A stretch of 64,000 nucleotides of DNA from Miltoncostaea sp050249835 (lineage in GTDB: Bacteria > Actinomycetota > Thermoleophilia > Miltoncostaeales > Miltoncostaeaceae). The notes under the pieces are model-generated. The model saw nothing but the letters and a program-made list of their open reading frames with translations, was not told the origin of the DNA and did no database searches. Shown in pieces: positions 16,959-27,084 of this stretch; position 1 is the stretch's first letter; every line of letters begins with the position of its first letter. The position numbers were made by a program, and so were the translations under genes. The stretch is taken from positions 18,361 to 82,360 of the forward strand of contig JBFWPT010000011.1 of NCBI GenBank assembly GCA_050249835.1, written 5' to 3'.

Positions 16959-17735
16959 ATGACCCGCACCATCCTCGACACCGCACCGCAGACGACCGGC
17001 CCGCGCGCCGCGCACCCGGTCGTCGTGGCTCGTGATCTCGTCCGCCGCTACGGCGAGGGCGACACCGCGGTGACCGCCCTCGACGGCGTGTCCCTCGCCG
17101 TCGAGCCCGGCGAGCTCGTCGCCGTGATGGGCCCCTCCGGCTCCGGCAAGAGCACGCTCATGCACATCCTCGCCGGCCTCGACCGCCCCACCGAGGGTGA
17201 GGCGTGGATCGGCGACCACGAGATCACCCGCATGGGCGACACCGCCCTCACCAAGCTCCGTCGTCGCCACATCGGCTTCGTGTTCCAGTTCTTCAACCTT
17301 CTCCCGACCCTCACCGCCGAGGAGAACATCGTGCTGCCCAGCCGGATCGCCGGCCGGCGGCCCGACCGCGAACGGGTGGACGAGGTGATCGCGGCGGTCG
17401 GCCTCTCCGAGCGCCGTCGCCACAAGCCGTCCCAGATGTCCGGCGGCCAGCAGCAGCGGGTGGCCATCGCCCGCGCGATGCTGTCCCGGCCCACCGTGAT
17501 GTTCGCCGACGAGCCGACGGGCAACCTCGACTCCCGCTCCAGCGCGGAGATCCAGGAGCTGCTCCGCCGCTCCGCCGTCGAGTTCGGCCAGACCACCGTG
17601 ATGGTCACCCACGACGCGCACGCGGCGACCATCGCCGACCGCGTCGTCTTCCTCGCCGACGGGCGCATCGTCCGCCAGCAGGGCCCGTCCACCGCGGCCG
17701 AGGTGCTCGACGCCCTCAGCGAGGTGACCCGATGA
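16959..17735 (+). CDS. ABC transporter ATPase (LolD/MacB type)
   Basis: This 258-residue ATPase powers the FtsX-type permease encoded next. Walker A is GPSGSGKST, the Q-loop lies in IGFVFQFFNLLPTLTAEENI, the signature is MSGGQQQR, Walker B is VMFADEPTGNLD and the switch His is in VMVTHDAHAA. FQFFNLLPTLTAEEN and EPTGNLDS are typical of the LolD/MacB/SalX branch, used in lipoprotein or antimicrobial-peptide export. ATG 16959 is preceded by GAAAGGA. It overlaps the permease start (ATGA). Confidence 0.87.
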   Translation: MTRTILDTAPQTTGPRAAHPVVVARDLVRRYGEGDTAVTALDGVSLAVEPGELVAVMGPSGSGKSTLMHILAGLDRPTEGEAWIGDHEITRMGDTALTKLRRRHIGFVFQFFNLLPTLTAEENIVLPSRIAGRRPDRERVDEVIAAVGLSERRRHKPSQMSGGQQQRVAIARAMLSRPTVMFADEPTGNLDSRSSAEIQELLRRSAVEFGQTTVMVTHDAHAATIADRVVFLADGRIVRQQGPSTAAEVLDALSEVTR

Positions 17736-20275
17736 CCTGGGCATCCCTCAAGAGCCTGATGGCGCGGCGCACCCGCGCCGTCCTCACCGCGCTGGCCATC
17801 GTGCTCGGCGTGGCCATGATCTCCGGAAGCCTGATCCTGACCGACACCGTCGACCGCTCGTTCACCAACATCTTCGGCAGCTCCTACGCCCAGACCGACC
17901 TCGTCGTCCACGGCTCGCAGGTGGTCGACGGCTCCTACGCCGGCGCCGCCAACGTGCCGGCCTCCCTGCTCCCCGAGATCCAGGCCGTCCCCGGCGTCGC
18001 CGAGGCCGGCGGGAACCTGGTGGACTTCCAGGGCAGCAGCAGCATCGCCAAGATCCTCGACCGCGACGGCGAGCCGATCGGCGGCAACATGCCGAGCTTC
18101 GGCCTCGGCATCGACCCCTCCCACCCCCGCTTCAACCCGCTGACGCTGGCGGAGGGCGCGTGGGCCTCCGGTCCCGGCCAGGTCGTGCTCGACCAGGCCA
18201 CGGCCGAGGACAACGGGTTCGCCGTGGGCGACACCGTCCGCGTCGCCGCCGAGGGCCCCGTCTGCGAGTTCACCGTCACCGGCCTCGCGCGCTTCGGCGG
18301 CGTCGACAGCCTGGGTGGCGCCACCATGGCCATCTGGGACGTCCCCACCGCCCGGCAGATGCTGGGCCAGACCGGCTTCGACGCGATCCAGGTCGCGGCC
18401 GAGCCGGGCGTCTCCCCCGGGGAGCTCGAGTCCCGCATCGCGCCGCTCCTGCCGGCGTCCACCGAGATCTCGACCGGCGCCGAGCAGGCGGCGGCGGACA
18501 AGGCCGTCATCGACGAGGCGATCACCTTCATCCGGGGCCTGCTGCTGGCCTTCGGCGGCATCGCCCTCTTCGTCGGCGCCTTCGTCATCTTCAACACCCT
18601 GAGCATCACGGTGGCCCAGCGCTCCCGCGAGCTCGCCACCCTGCGCACTCTCGGCGCCTCCCGGCGCCAGGTGCTGCGCTCCGTCCTCGTCGAGGCCGGG
18701 ATCATCGGCATCGTCGCCTCGCTCGCCGGCCTCGGGCTCGGCGTGCTGCTGGCCTCCGGCCTGAGCGAGCTGTTCCGGGTCATGGGCCTGGACATGCCGC
18801 AGGGCGACACCGTCTACGCCACGCGGACCGTCGTGGTCGCGCTGGTCGTCGGCACCGTCGTCACCGTGCTGGCGGGCCTCGTCCCGGCCATCCGCGCCAC
18901 CCGCGTCCCGCCGATCGCCGCCGTCCGCGAGGGCGCGGCGACCGAGGGCGCGTCCTCGCGCCGCTCCGCCGTGGTCGCCGTCGTGGCGACCGCCCTCGCC
19001 GGCGTCGCCCTGGCCCGCGGCCTGATGGCCGACGGCCTCGCCACCGGCGACCGGATGATGATGATCGGCGCCGGCGTGCTGGCCCTGTTCATCGGCGTCG
19101 CGGTCGTCTCGTCGCGGCTCGTCCGCCCGATCGCCGCGGTCGTCGGCTGGCCCCTCGGCCGCACCGCCCCCGGCGCCCTCGCCCGCGAGAACGCCGTCCG
19201 CAACCCCGCCCGCACCGCCGCGACGTCCGCCGCGCTGATGATCGGCCTCGCGCTGGTCACCTTCGTGACGGTCCTCGGGACCGGCCTGGGCGACACCGCC
19301 CGCCAGGACGTCATCGACGAGGTCGCCGCCGGGCACGTCGTCTCCTCGTCCAACGGGTGGGACCCCATGCCCCTCGCCGCCGGGCGCAGCCTGTCGGCCG
19401 CCCTGCCGGACGCCGTGGTCTCCAGCGTCCGCGAGGACGAGGCCCTCGTGGCCCGCGTCCAGGCCCGGGTCAGCGGCATCGACCCGCAGACGATCGGCGC
19501 GAGCTACTCCTTCACCTGGACCGACGGCTCGGCGGGCTCGCTCGAGGGCCTGCGCGGCGACGGCGCCATCGTGGAGGAGGGCTTCGCGGAGGACCACGGC
19601 CTGGCCGTCGGATCGTCCGTCGAGGTCACCACGCCCGCCGGCGACACGATCACCCGCACCGTCACCGGCGTCTACGACGCGACCGAGCTCGCCCCGGTTC
19701 TGGGCGAGGCCCTGATCGGGCAGGCGGCGTTCGACGACGCCTTCCCGCGGGCGAAGGACCGCTTCACGTTCGTGACCGGCGCCGGCGAGCCCGCCATCGC
19801 GGCGGCCCTGGCCGACTTCCCGGACACGACGGTCATGGACCGGGCCGCGTTCGCGGACTGGGCCACCGAGGACATCTCCCTCGTCCTCAACATGCTCTAC
19901 GTGCTGCTCGCCCTGTCCGTCGTGATCAGCGTGTTCGGCATGGTCAACACGCTGGTGCTGGCGGTCCACGAGCGGACGCGCGAGCTGGGGATGCTGCGGG
20001 CCGTCGGGATGACCCGGCGCCAGGCCCGCCGCATGGTCCGCGGCGAGAGCGTCATCACCGCCCTGATCGGCGCGGCCGTCGGCCTGCCGCTCGGGATCGG
20101 CATCGCCGCCCTGGCGATCCGGGCGCTGTCGGACTGGGGCGTCGCGATGACGATCCCCGTCGTCCCGCTCGCCGCCTTCGTGCTGGTGGCGGTCCTGGTC
20201 GGCGTCGTCGCCGCCGTCGCGCCGGCCCGGCGCGCCGCCCGGCTCGACGTCCTGCGGGCGCTGCAGTACGAGTAG
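17732..20275 (+). CDS. ABC transporter permease with two FtsX domains
   Basis: This 847-residue membrane protein begins with a helix (VLTALAIVLGVAMISGSLIL) and a large extracytoplasmic MacB-PCD-like domain, then has an FtsX core of three helices around residues 255-390 with LATLRTLGASRRQVLRSVLVEA. Further helices, a second outside domain and a second FtsX core follow, with LGMLRAVGMTRRQARRMVRGES. The duplicated arrangement is typical of actinobacterial FtsX-like permeases that form a full channel alone with one type of ATPase. The substrate is unknown; lipids, peptides or antibiotics are usual. A 13-bp hairpin follows at 20301. Confidence 0.87.
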   Translation: MTWASLKSLMARRTRAVLTALAIVLGVAMISGSLILTDTVDRSFTNIFGSSYAQTDLVVHGSQVVDGSYAGAANVPASLLPEIQAVPGVAEAGGNLVDFQGSSSIAKILDRDGEPIGGNMPSFGLGIDPSHPRFNPLTLAEGAWASGPGQVVLDQATAEDNGFAVGDTVRVAAEGPVCEFTVTGLARFGGVDSLGGATMAIWDVPTARQMLGQTGFDAIQVAAEPGVSPGELESRIAPLLPASTEISTGAEQAAADKAVIDEAITFIRGLLLAFGGIALFVGAFVIFNTLSITVAQRSRELATLRTLGASRRQVLRSVLVEAGIIGIVASLAGLGLGVLLASGLSELFRVMGLDMPQGDTVYATRTVVVALVVGTVVTVLAGLVPAIRATRVPPIAAVREGAATEGASSRRSAVVAVVATALAGVALARGLMADGLATGDRMMMIGAGVLALFIGVAVVSSRLVRPIAAVVGWPLGRTAPGALARENAVRNPARTAATSAALMIGLALVTFVTVLGTGLGDTARQDVIDEVAAGHVVSSSNGWDPMPLAAGRSLSAALPDAVVSSVREDEALVARVQARVSGIDPQTIGASYSFTWTDGSAGSLEGLRGDGAIVEEGFAEDHGLAVGSSVEVTTPAGDTITRTVTGVYDATELAPVLGEALIGQAAFDDAFPRAKDRFTFVTGAGEPAIAAALADFPDTTVMDRAAFADWATEDISLVLNMLYVLLALSVVISVFGMVNTLVLAVHERTRELGMLRAVGMTRRQARRMVRGESVITALIGAAVGLPLGIGIAALAIRALSDWGVAMTIPVVPLAAFVLVAVLVGVVAAVAPARRAARLDVLRALQYE

Positions 20276-20300
20276 CGCCCCCGGCTCACCCGGGAACGCC

Positions 20301-20331
20301 GGAGGCCGCCGTCATCGCGACGGCGGCCTCC
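20301..20331. terminator. Bidirectional hairpin between permease and ahcY
   Basis: GGAGGCCGCCGTC and GACGGCGGCCTCC form a perfect 13-bp stem around ATCGC. It lies between two convergent stop codons (20275 and 20348), so it probably ends both transcripts. Confidence 0.7.
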
Positions 20332-20347
20332 GCGCGTTCAGGGGTGG

Positions 20348-21805
<1,458 letters not shown>

Positions 21806-21815
21806 GCGGTCTCCG

Positions 21816-22190
21816 TCATGTCGTCAGTGGGTTCGCGGCGAGGCGGAGCAGGCGGGTGTGCTTCTCCTGCTCGTGCCGCAGCCAGTCGTCGGGCGTCACC
21901 TCGCGGGGCCGCTCCGGACGGGCCTCCAGCCACCCGTCCACGGCGTCCGCCAGGTCGCGCTCGTCGCGCAGGCGCAGGGCGAAGCCGACCTCCCCGAGGG
22001 CGAGGTCGTGGGCGTCGAGCAGCTCGCGCAGGGTGCGCAGCCGCTGCAGGTGGGCCGCGCCGTACAGCCGGTAACCGGCCGGCGAGCGCTCAGGGACCAC
22101 CAGGCCGATGCTCTCGATGTACCGGAGCATGCGCGGCGACCACCCCGTGGTCTCCGCGGCCTCGTTGATCGTGAGGGTCTCCGGCGCCAT
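21816..22190 (-). CDS. MerR-family regulator upstream of ahcY
   Basis: This 124-residue protein starts TLTINEAAETTGWSPRMLRYIESIGLV, a MerR winged helix-turn-helix with the RxYE-like step replaced by LRYIES. It continues AGYRLYGAAHLQRLRTLRELL, as the family does, and ends without the Cys pairs of metal sensors. Ten bases separate it from ahcY, so the two probably form one transcript. It might link methyl-cycle supply to a signal; that is inference. Only 46 bases lie between it and the TetR gene, in which I see no riboswitch. Confidence 0.8.
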   Translation of the reverse strand: MAPETLTINEAAETTGWSPRMLRYIESIGLVVPERSPAGYRLYGAAHLQRLRTLRELLDAHDLALGEVGFALRLRDERDLADAVDGWLEARPERPREVTPDDWLRHEQEKHTRLLRLAANPLTT

Positions 22191-22236
22191 CGGGGCGAAA
22201 CCCTAGCACGGTCGTGTGAAGGTTCGGCCCCCTCGA

Positions 22237-22764
22237 TCAGGGGGTCGCGAAGGCCTCCATCCCCCGCTGCCACGCGGCTCCCAGGTCGGCGTCCGGCGGG
22301 AAGCGCCCGTCGAGCTCCAGGATCGCCATGCCGTGGGCGAATGCCCAGGCGGCGCGGGCCCGGTCGCCGTCACCCCCGGTCGCCCTGAGGAGGGCGGCCG
22401 CCGCGCGTTCCTCGCTGCCGGGCGCGAGCCGGTCGCGGTCCAGCGGCCCGCCGGTCATGAGCCGGTACAGGTGCGGCCGCTCCCGGGCGAAGGCGCGGTA
22501 GGCGGCGCCGATCGCCGCCAGCTCCTCCCCGGGTGCGGCCTCGGCGGCGGCCCGGTCGAACCGCAGGGCGCACTCCTCGAAGGCCTCCGAGACGAGGGCC
22601 GCCTCGAGCGCCCCCTTGTCCGGGACGTGCTTGTAGAGCGAGGGCGCGCGGATGCCGAGCGCGTCGGCGATGCGGCGCATCGAGAGCGCCTCGGGGCCGC
22701 CCTCGTCCAGCAGGACGCGGGCGGCCGCGACGATCTCGGCGGTGCGGTCACGGGCCTCAGGCAC
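22237..22764 (-). CDS. TetR-family repressor
   Basis: This 175-residue regulator has the TetR helix-turn-helix at residues 5-50: TAEIVAAARVLLDEGG, then ALSMRRIADALGIRAPSLYKHVPDKGALEAAL. The C-terminal ligand domain includes TetR_C-like HLYRLMTGGPLD and WAFAHGMAILELDGRFP. It overlaps the DUF4260 gene by eight bases. Twin 17-bp perfect palindromes in the promoter of this operon are its likely operators, which implies that it represses itself and its partner. The inducer is unknown. Confidence 0.88.
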   Translation of the reverse strand: MPEARDRTAEIVAAARVLLDEGGPEALSMRRIADALGIRAPSLYKHVPDKGALEAALVSEAFEECALRFDRAAAEAAPGEELAAIGAAYRAFARERPHLYRLMTGGPLDRDRLAPGSEERAAAALLRATGGDGDRARAAWAFAHGMAILELDGRFPPDADLGAAWQRGMEAFATP

Positions 22765-23146
22765 GCTGCCGGCCGTCGGGCGCGCGCAGGCCGTAGCCGG
22801 CGGCCCGGTCGAGGGCGATGTGCGCGGCCCACGCGAGGGCGGCGGCGAGCCAGGCCGCCGGCAGCAGCCCGGCGAGCGCGACGGCGGCGAGCACCACCGG
22901 GCCCCACAGCCGGTGGAGGGCGTTGTAGAGCGGGACGGCCCGCGGGTGCAGCTGCCCGCGGTCGAGCCCGCGGCCGCCGCCCGCCGGCAGGGCGAGGTCG
23001 GGGGCGATCGCGAAGGCGAGGACGATCCAGCCCCCGGATCCGGCCAGGAGCCAGGTGGCGACCGCGCCGGCGGCGAGCAGCGCCGCGGCGGCGGCGTAGG
23101 CGGGACGGCGCGCGGAGGTGAGGAGTGGTGCGAGTGCGGCGGACAC
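22757..23146 (-). CDS. DUF4260-like integral membrane protein
   Basis: This 129-residue protein is mostly membrane: AYAAAAALLAAGAVATWLLAG, VLAFAIAPDLALPAG, a polar part with PRAVPLYNALHRLWGP, and LPAAWLAAALAWAAHIALDRAAGYGLR. The APDL...YN..H...AHI.LDR..GYGL pattern fits the DUF4260 family, whose function is unknown. It starts with GTG 23146 behind GGGAGGA. It is the first gene of a two-gene operon with the TetR repressor, so it is probably made only when the repressor is released. Confidence 0.75.
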   Translation of the reverse strand: MSAALAPLLTSARRPAYAAAAALLAAGAVATWLLAGSGGWIVLAFAIAPDLALPAGGGRGLDRGQLHPRAVPLYNALHRLWGPVVLAAVALAGLLPAAWLAAALAWAAHIALDRAAGYGLRAPDGRQRA

Positions 23147-23165
23147 CGGGGTCCTCCCGAACGGT

Positions 23166-23212
23166 GGCTAACAGTGTTAGCCGATAGTAGGCTAACACTG
23201 TTAGCCGGTCAA
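23166..23212 (-). promoter_or_regulatory. Promoter with two TetR operators
   Basis: On the minus strand a -35 box TTGACC (23212-23207) and a -10 box TACTAT (23189-23184) are separated by exactly 17 bases. That spacer is the perfect palindrome GGCTAACAGTGTTAGCC (23190-23206). A second copy, in the opposite orientation, follows the -10 box at 23166-23182, where transcription would start. The operon DUF4260-TetR begins at 23146. The -35 box overlaps the stop codon of the MMPL gene upstream. Confidence 0.85.
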
Positions 23213-25398
23213 GCCTCCACCGCTCCCTCCGGCGCGGGGGCGGGACGGCCGCCCGGCCAGAACCCTCCCCGCCCGAACACCGTGATGAGGGCGGGGAGCA
23301 GCAGCGGGCGCACCACGAAGGCGTCGAGCGCGACCCCGACGCCCATGACGAAGGCGAACTGGTGCAGGGCGTCCACCGGCACCAGGGCGAGCAGGCCGAA
23401 CGAGCCGGCCAGGATGAGCCCGGCCACCGTGATCGTCGCCGACGCCGGGGGCATCGCCGTGCGGATGCCCTCCCGGATGCCGAGCCGCTGCGCGGCCCGC
23501 CAGATGCCGCCCACCAGGAAGATCGTGTAGTCGGAGCCGAGGGCGAGCAGCAGCACCGCGGTCGCGAAGGGGACGTAGTAGACGAGCTGCCCCTGGCCCA
23601 GGAGATCCTGGAAGAACCAGGTCGCCAGGCCGAGCGTGGCCGCCACGGTGAGCGCGTTGGCGGCCAGCAGGTACAGCGGGGCGACGAGCGCGCGCAGGAA
23701 GACGGCGAGCAGCAGGAGGTTCACGACCAGGGCTGCGAGGCCCACCCGCAGCAGCTCGGTGCCCATGGCGTCGATCGACGCCCGCGCGATGGCCGTGTCC
23801 CCGGCGAGGGACGCGGTCGCCCCCGGTGCCCCCGCGGCCGCGAGCATCGCGGGCAGGGCCGTGGCGATGCGGTCGAGGTCGGCGATCGCCGCGCTCTCGG
23901 TGGGCGGGTCCTCCAGGATCACCGCGAACCGGGACGCCCCCGCCTCCGGAGACGTCGCGAGACCGGGCGCCAGGGAGGGGAGCGGGTCGGCGGGGCCCAC
24001 CACGTCGGCGACCCCCGGCGCGGCGCGCAGCGCGTCCCCCAGCCGGGCCAGCACCGCCGGATCCGTCGCGCCCGGTCCCTGCACCAGCACCTCCGTCGGC
24101 GCCGTCACGCCGGCGGCGAAGCCCGCGTCCGTGACGTCGGCGCCCGGGGCGAGGCCGCTCGTGAGCCCCAGCCCCATCTCCAGGTGACGGTGCTGGCCGG
24201 CGCAGGCGCCCAAGCCGGCCATCACGACGAGGGCGGTGACCGCCGCGACGGCCCGCGTCGTGAGCAGGCGGGCGGCGAGCGGGGCGCGGTGCCCGGGCTC
24301 CGTCTCCCGCGGGGCGCCCGGGCCGCGCGGCCAGAAGGCGCCCCGGCCCAGCACGGCGAGCAGCGCCGGCACCAGCGTCACGGACACGAGGGCGGCGAGC
24401 AGGGCCGTGACCACGAGGGAGGGCGCGAACGCCCGGAAGAAGTCGATGTCCCCCACCAGGAGGGTCGCGGTCCCCAGGGCGACGGTGAGCCCGGCGACGG
24501 TGACGATGCCCAGCAGGTGGGCGCCCGCCGCGGCGGTGGCGCGGCGGGGGTCGTCGCCGGCGCGCAGCCGGGCGCGGGTGCGGAACAGGTAGAAGAGGGC
24601 GTAGTCGGTGACGATCCCGATGAGCAGCGCCGAGACGACGGGCTCGATGTCCTGGCTGGCCGTGATGTCGGTGCCCTCGCCGATCCAGCCGATGAGGCGC
24701 AGGTCGATGACGTAGGCCACGCCCACCGTCGCCAGCACGACGAGCGGCGCGACCGGCGAGCCCATCACCGCGCCCACCACGAGCACGATGAGCGCCAGGG
24801 TCACCAGGACCACCCACGGCAGCCGGTCGGAGATCGTGGCCATCTGGGCGTCCCGCGCCGCGCTCGACCCGGTGAGGGTCGCCGCGGCCCCCGCCGGGAC
24901 CGGGGCCGCGGCGATGTAGGCCTCGCCCAGCTCCACCTGGCGCGCGATCGACCGCTGCTCGCGGAACAGCAGGTACGTGAGGACCGAGGCGGGCCCCCCG
25001 TCGCGCGCGCCCGGCGCCACGCCGCCGGCGCTGGGGAGCGGCACCGCGGCGGCGACCTCCTCCAGGCCCGGCACCCGCCCGCGCCCCACCTGCACGGCGA
25101 AGTCGGCCAGCGCGACCTGCTCGGCGGCGGACAGCCCGCCCGGGCGCGTGACGAGCACCTGGGTGCGCGCCGTGAGCGGGGCGCCGAAGATGGCGGCGCT
25201 CCGGGCCTCGGCCTCCAACGGCGCCGCGTCGGCGGGCAGGGGAAGGTCCAGCTCGCCCGAACCCGCGAGCGGCGGCAGGTACACGACCGCGGCGACCGCG
25301 GCGGCGATCCACCCCAGGATGACGACGTGCCGCAGGGCCACGATCGCGCGGCTCAGCCCGGCTGCGACACCGCCCCGTCGGTCCTCGTCGTGCTGCAC
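23209..25398 (-). CDS. MMPL-family RND transporter
   Basis: This is a second exporter of the MMPL branch, 729 residues. It shows the duplicated layout: the first helix near residue 30, a periplasm-like domain, a helix bundle with DIEPVVSALLIGIVTDYALFYLFRTR (the DY motif of the proton relay), a cytoplasmic stretch, then a second half with VLLLALGSDYTIFLVGGIWRAA. It differs in sequence from the MMPL protein at 9133. The frame can be extended upstream, but GTG 25398 gives a normal short N-terminus. The TetR operon promoter overlaps its 3' end. Confidence 0.85.
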   Translation of the reverse strand: MQHDEDRRGGVAAGLSRAIVALRHVVILGWIAAAVAAVVYLPPLAGSGELDLPLPADAAPLEAEARSAAIFGAPLTARTQVLVTRPGGLSAAEQVALADFAVQVGRGRVPGLEEVAAAVPLPSAGGVAPGARDGGPASVLTYLLFREQRSIARQVELGEAYIAAAPVPAGAAATLTGSSAARDAQMATISDRLPWVVLVTLALIVLVVGAVMGSPVAPLVVLATVGVAYVIDLRLIGWIGEGTDITASQDIEPVVSALLIGIVTDYALFYLFRTRARLRAGDDPRRATAAAGAHLLGIVTVAGLTVALGTATLLVGDIDFFRAFAPSLVVTALLAALVSVTLVPALLAVLGRGAFWPRGPGAPRETEPGHRAPLAARLLTTRAVAAVTALVVMAGLGACAGQHRHLEMGLGLTSGLAPGADVTDAGFAAGVTAPTEVLVQGPGATDPAVLARLGDALRAAPGVADVVGPADPLPSLAPGLATSPEAGASRFAVILEDPPTESAAIADLDRIATALPAMLAAAGAPGATASLAGDTAIARASIDAMGTELLRVGLAALVVNLLLLAVFLRALVAPLYLLAANALTVAATLGLATWFFQDLLGQGQLVYYVPFATAVLLLALGSDYTIFLVGGIWRAAQRLGIREGIRTAMPPASATITVAGLILAGSFGLLALVPVDALHQFAFVMGVGVALDAFVVRPLLLPALITVFGRGGFWPGGRPAPAPEGAVEA

Positions 25399-25455
25399 CC
25401 GCGCCCTCCGCCGTGTCCGGCCCGGCGCAGGGGCGGTACCCGGGCTCGCGCGGCC

Positions 25456-25824
25456 TCAACCCCGGGCGGGCGGGCGGGGGCGGCGCGGCCTCCGCGCGTC
25501 GCGGGCGCGCTCGGCCGCCGCGAGGGCCCCGCGGGCCCAGGGCCCGAGGGCGTCCCAGTCACCGATCGGCTCCGGGGCCCGCCGGAAGGACATCTCGGTG
25601 CGCCCCCGGCGGCTCTCGATGACGAACGGCTCGAGGCCCGCATCGTCGAAGGCGGCCACGTTGTGGCCGTCCACCTTCAGGTAGAGCACCCCGCCGGCCA
25701 CGACGCCGAGCATCGCGCCGTCCAGGAAGGCCCCGAAACCGCCGAACATGTGGCGGCACTCCACCGGGCCGAGGGGGCTGAGCGCGTCCTCGATCGCGTC
25801 GATGTGGGCGTCGCGGCGGGCCAT
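25456..25824 (-). CDS. TfoX N-terminal-domain protein
   Basis: This 122-residue protein has the TfoX-N fold: IDAIEDALSPLGPVECRHMFGGFGAFLDGAMLGVVAGGVLYLKVDGHN, with the family's (R)xMFGG(x)G and LYxKVD steps, then PFVIESRRGRTEMSFRRAPE. In Gammaproteobacteria TfoX regulates competence; free-standing actinobacterial domains have no settled role. The ATG overlaps the stop of the LLM gene (TGATG), so the two are translated together. The C-terminus is an Arg/Pro-rich tail. Confidence 0.8.
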   Translation of the reverse strand: MARRDAHIDAIEDALSPLGPVECRHMFGGFGAFLDGAMLGVVAGGVLYLKVDGHNVAAFDDAGLEPFVIESRRGRTEMSFRRAPEPIGDWDALGPWARGALAAAERARDARRPRRPRPPARG

Positions 25825-26627
25825 CAGGCGTCCAGTGCCCGGCGCACGTCGCGCGTGAACCCGCCCAGGTCGCGCGGGTCGGTGCCCGCGGGCGGGTCGA
25901 CGAGGAGGTGGCCGACACCCATGGTGCGGAGAGCCGGCGCCAGCACCGCCACCCGGTCGGCCCCCGCCCGCACGCGCACCGACACGGTGAACCCGTCGCG
26001 GCCGCGCCCCTCCGCCGCCAGCGCGCCGTCGAGGGCGGCGAGCCGCTCCCGCAGGCGCTCCGGGTCGGAGACCGTCGTGTGCCAGGCGCCGCCGGCGCGG
26101 GCGGCGCGGCGGACGCCCGCGTCCCCGTCGCCGCCCACCCACACCGGCGGGCCGCCCGGACGGGCGGGGGCCGGGAGCAGGCGGTTGCCGTCCACGACGT
26201 CGCCGCGCCACAGCGCCCGGCAGGCCGCGATGGCGGCGTCGGTGCGCCGGCCGCGTTCGCGGAACGGGACCCCGAGGGCGGCGAACTCGCTCTCCATCCA
26301 CCCCGACGCGAGGCCCGCGATGACCCGCCCGCCCGAGAGCGCGTCGAGGGAGGCCAGCGACTTCGCCAGCACGACGGGGTGGCGATAGGGGGCGACGAGG
26401 ACGCTGGTGCCGAGCCCCGCCGCGCGCGTGTGCGCCGCGGCCCATGTGAGCACCGTCAGCGGATCGTGGAAGGAGGCCGGCGGCCGTGCGCTGCCCACGG
26501 GCAGCAGCAGGTGGTCGGAGACCCAGAGGTCGTCGGCGCCCGCCTCCTCGGCGTCGCGGGCCGCGGCGGCGAGCACCTCGCCGGGCACCGGGTCGCGGAA
26601 CTGGGGGAGGTGGATGCCGAGCCGCAC
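25824..26627 (-). CDS. LLM-class F420-type oxidoreductase
   Basis: This 267-residue protein is a luciferase-like monooxygenase-fold enzyme, probably using coenzyme F420 as actinobacterial members do. Visible are MRLGIHLPQFRDPV, the substrate loop DDLWVSDHLLLPVG, ASLDALSGGRVIAGLASGWMESEFAALGVPF (the SGGR...G.G..E.E family signature) and PPVWVGGDGDAGVRRAA. F420 use is inferred from the family; flavin mononucleotide is the alternative. It is the first gene of a pair with the TfoX-like protein. Confidence 0.82.
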   Translation of the reverse strand: MRLGIHLPQFRDPVPGEVLAAAARDAEEAGADDLWVSDHLLLPVGSARPPASFHDPLTVLTWAAAHTRAAGLGTSVLVAPYRHPVVLAKSLASLDALSGGRVIAGLASGWMESEFAALGVPFRERGRRTDAAIAACRALWRGDVVDGNRLLPAPARPGGPPVWVGGDGDAGVRRAARAGGAWHTTVSDPERLRERLAALDGALAAEGRGRDGFTVSVRVRAGADRVAVLAPALRTMGVGHLLVDPPAGTDPRDLGGFTRDVRRALDA

Positions 26628-26780
26628 GTCCCGAGGCTACGCCGCCCGGCCCCACCCGGGACCGGGGCGCGCGGGCCGGTTTCGCGCAACCATGGGAATG
26701 TGGCCGGCCGCCGGGCTCATGCTCCGGCGCCGCGCGGCCGAGGGGGAGGAAGAGGACGTGACGAGGACGGAGGGGCGGAG

Positions 26781-27023
26781 ATGATCAAGCACGTGTACGA
26801 CGCGCACGAGACCGCGACCCGGGCGCTGGTGGCCCGGCAACTCCACGCGCTGGCCGACGAGCTGGCCGCGGGCTCGGTGGACCTCGGCAACGACGACACG
26901 CAGGCGGCGACCGCGGTGGTCGACCCGCTCGACGTGACCGTCGATCTGCGGCGGAACCGCAACCACGCCGAGTTCACCCTGAAGATGCGCTGGAACACCA
27001 CCGAGACGGGCGCCGTCGCCTGA
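26781..27023 (+). CDS. Amphi-Trp domain protein
   Basis: This 80-residue protein begins MIKHVYDAHETATRALVARQLHALADELAAGSVDLGND and ends with EFTLKMRWNT. An amphipathic helix, a G-x-V-x-L-G-N turn and alternating beta strands ending in a Trp correspond to the small amphi-Trp domain, whose function is not known. GGAG sits just before the ATG at 26781. It is a single-gene unit that diverges from the LLM gene. Confidence 0.75.
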   Translation: MIKHVYDAHETATRALVARQLHALADELAAGSVDLGNDDTQAATAVVDPLDVTVDLRRNRNHAEFTLKMRWNTTETGAVA

Positions 27024-27084
27024 CCGCGGGCGGGCGCCCCGCGCGCCCGCGCGCGACGCCTGCCGGGGCACTACCCTGCCCGGG

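Noticed and set aside
17048..19969. A very long open frame on the minus strand, opposite the ABC ATPase and permease genes
   Set aside because: Its product is Asp/Gly/Arg-rich low-complexity sequence with no family motif. It mirrors the codon pattern of the genes on the plus strand, as is common at high GC.
22191..22236. A possible SAH or SAM riboswitch ahead of the MerR-ahcY unit
   Set aside because: The gap to the TetR stop is only 46 bases, too short for a known class, and no matching stems are seen.
23166..23206. A short CRISPR-like repeat pair
   Set aside because: There are only two units, they are palindromic, inverted to each other and sit in promoter positions, so TetR operators explain them.
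23362..26388. A frame of about 1000 codons on the plus strand across the MMPL and LLM genes
   Set aside because: The sequence is His/Arg/Gly-rich and without motifs, while three well-conserved proteins are encoded on the other strand.
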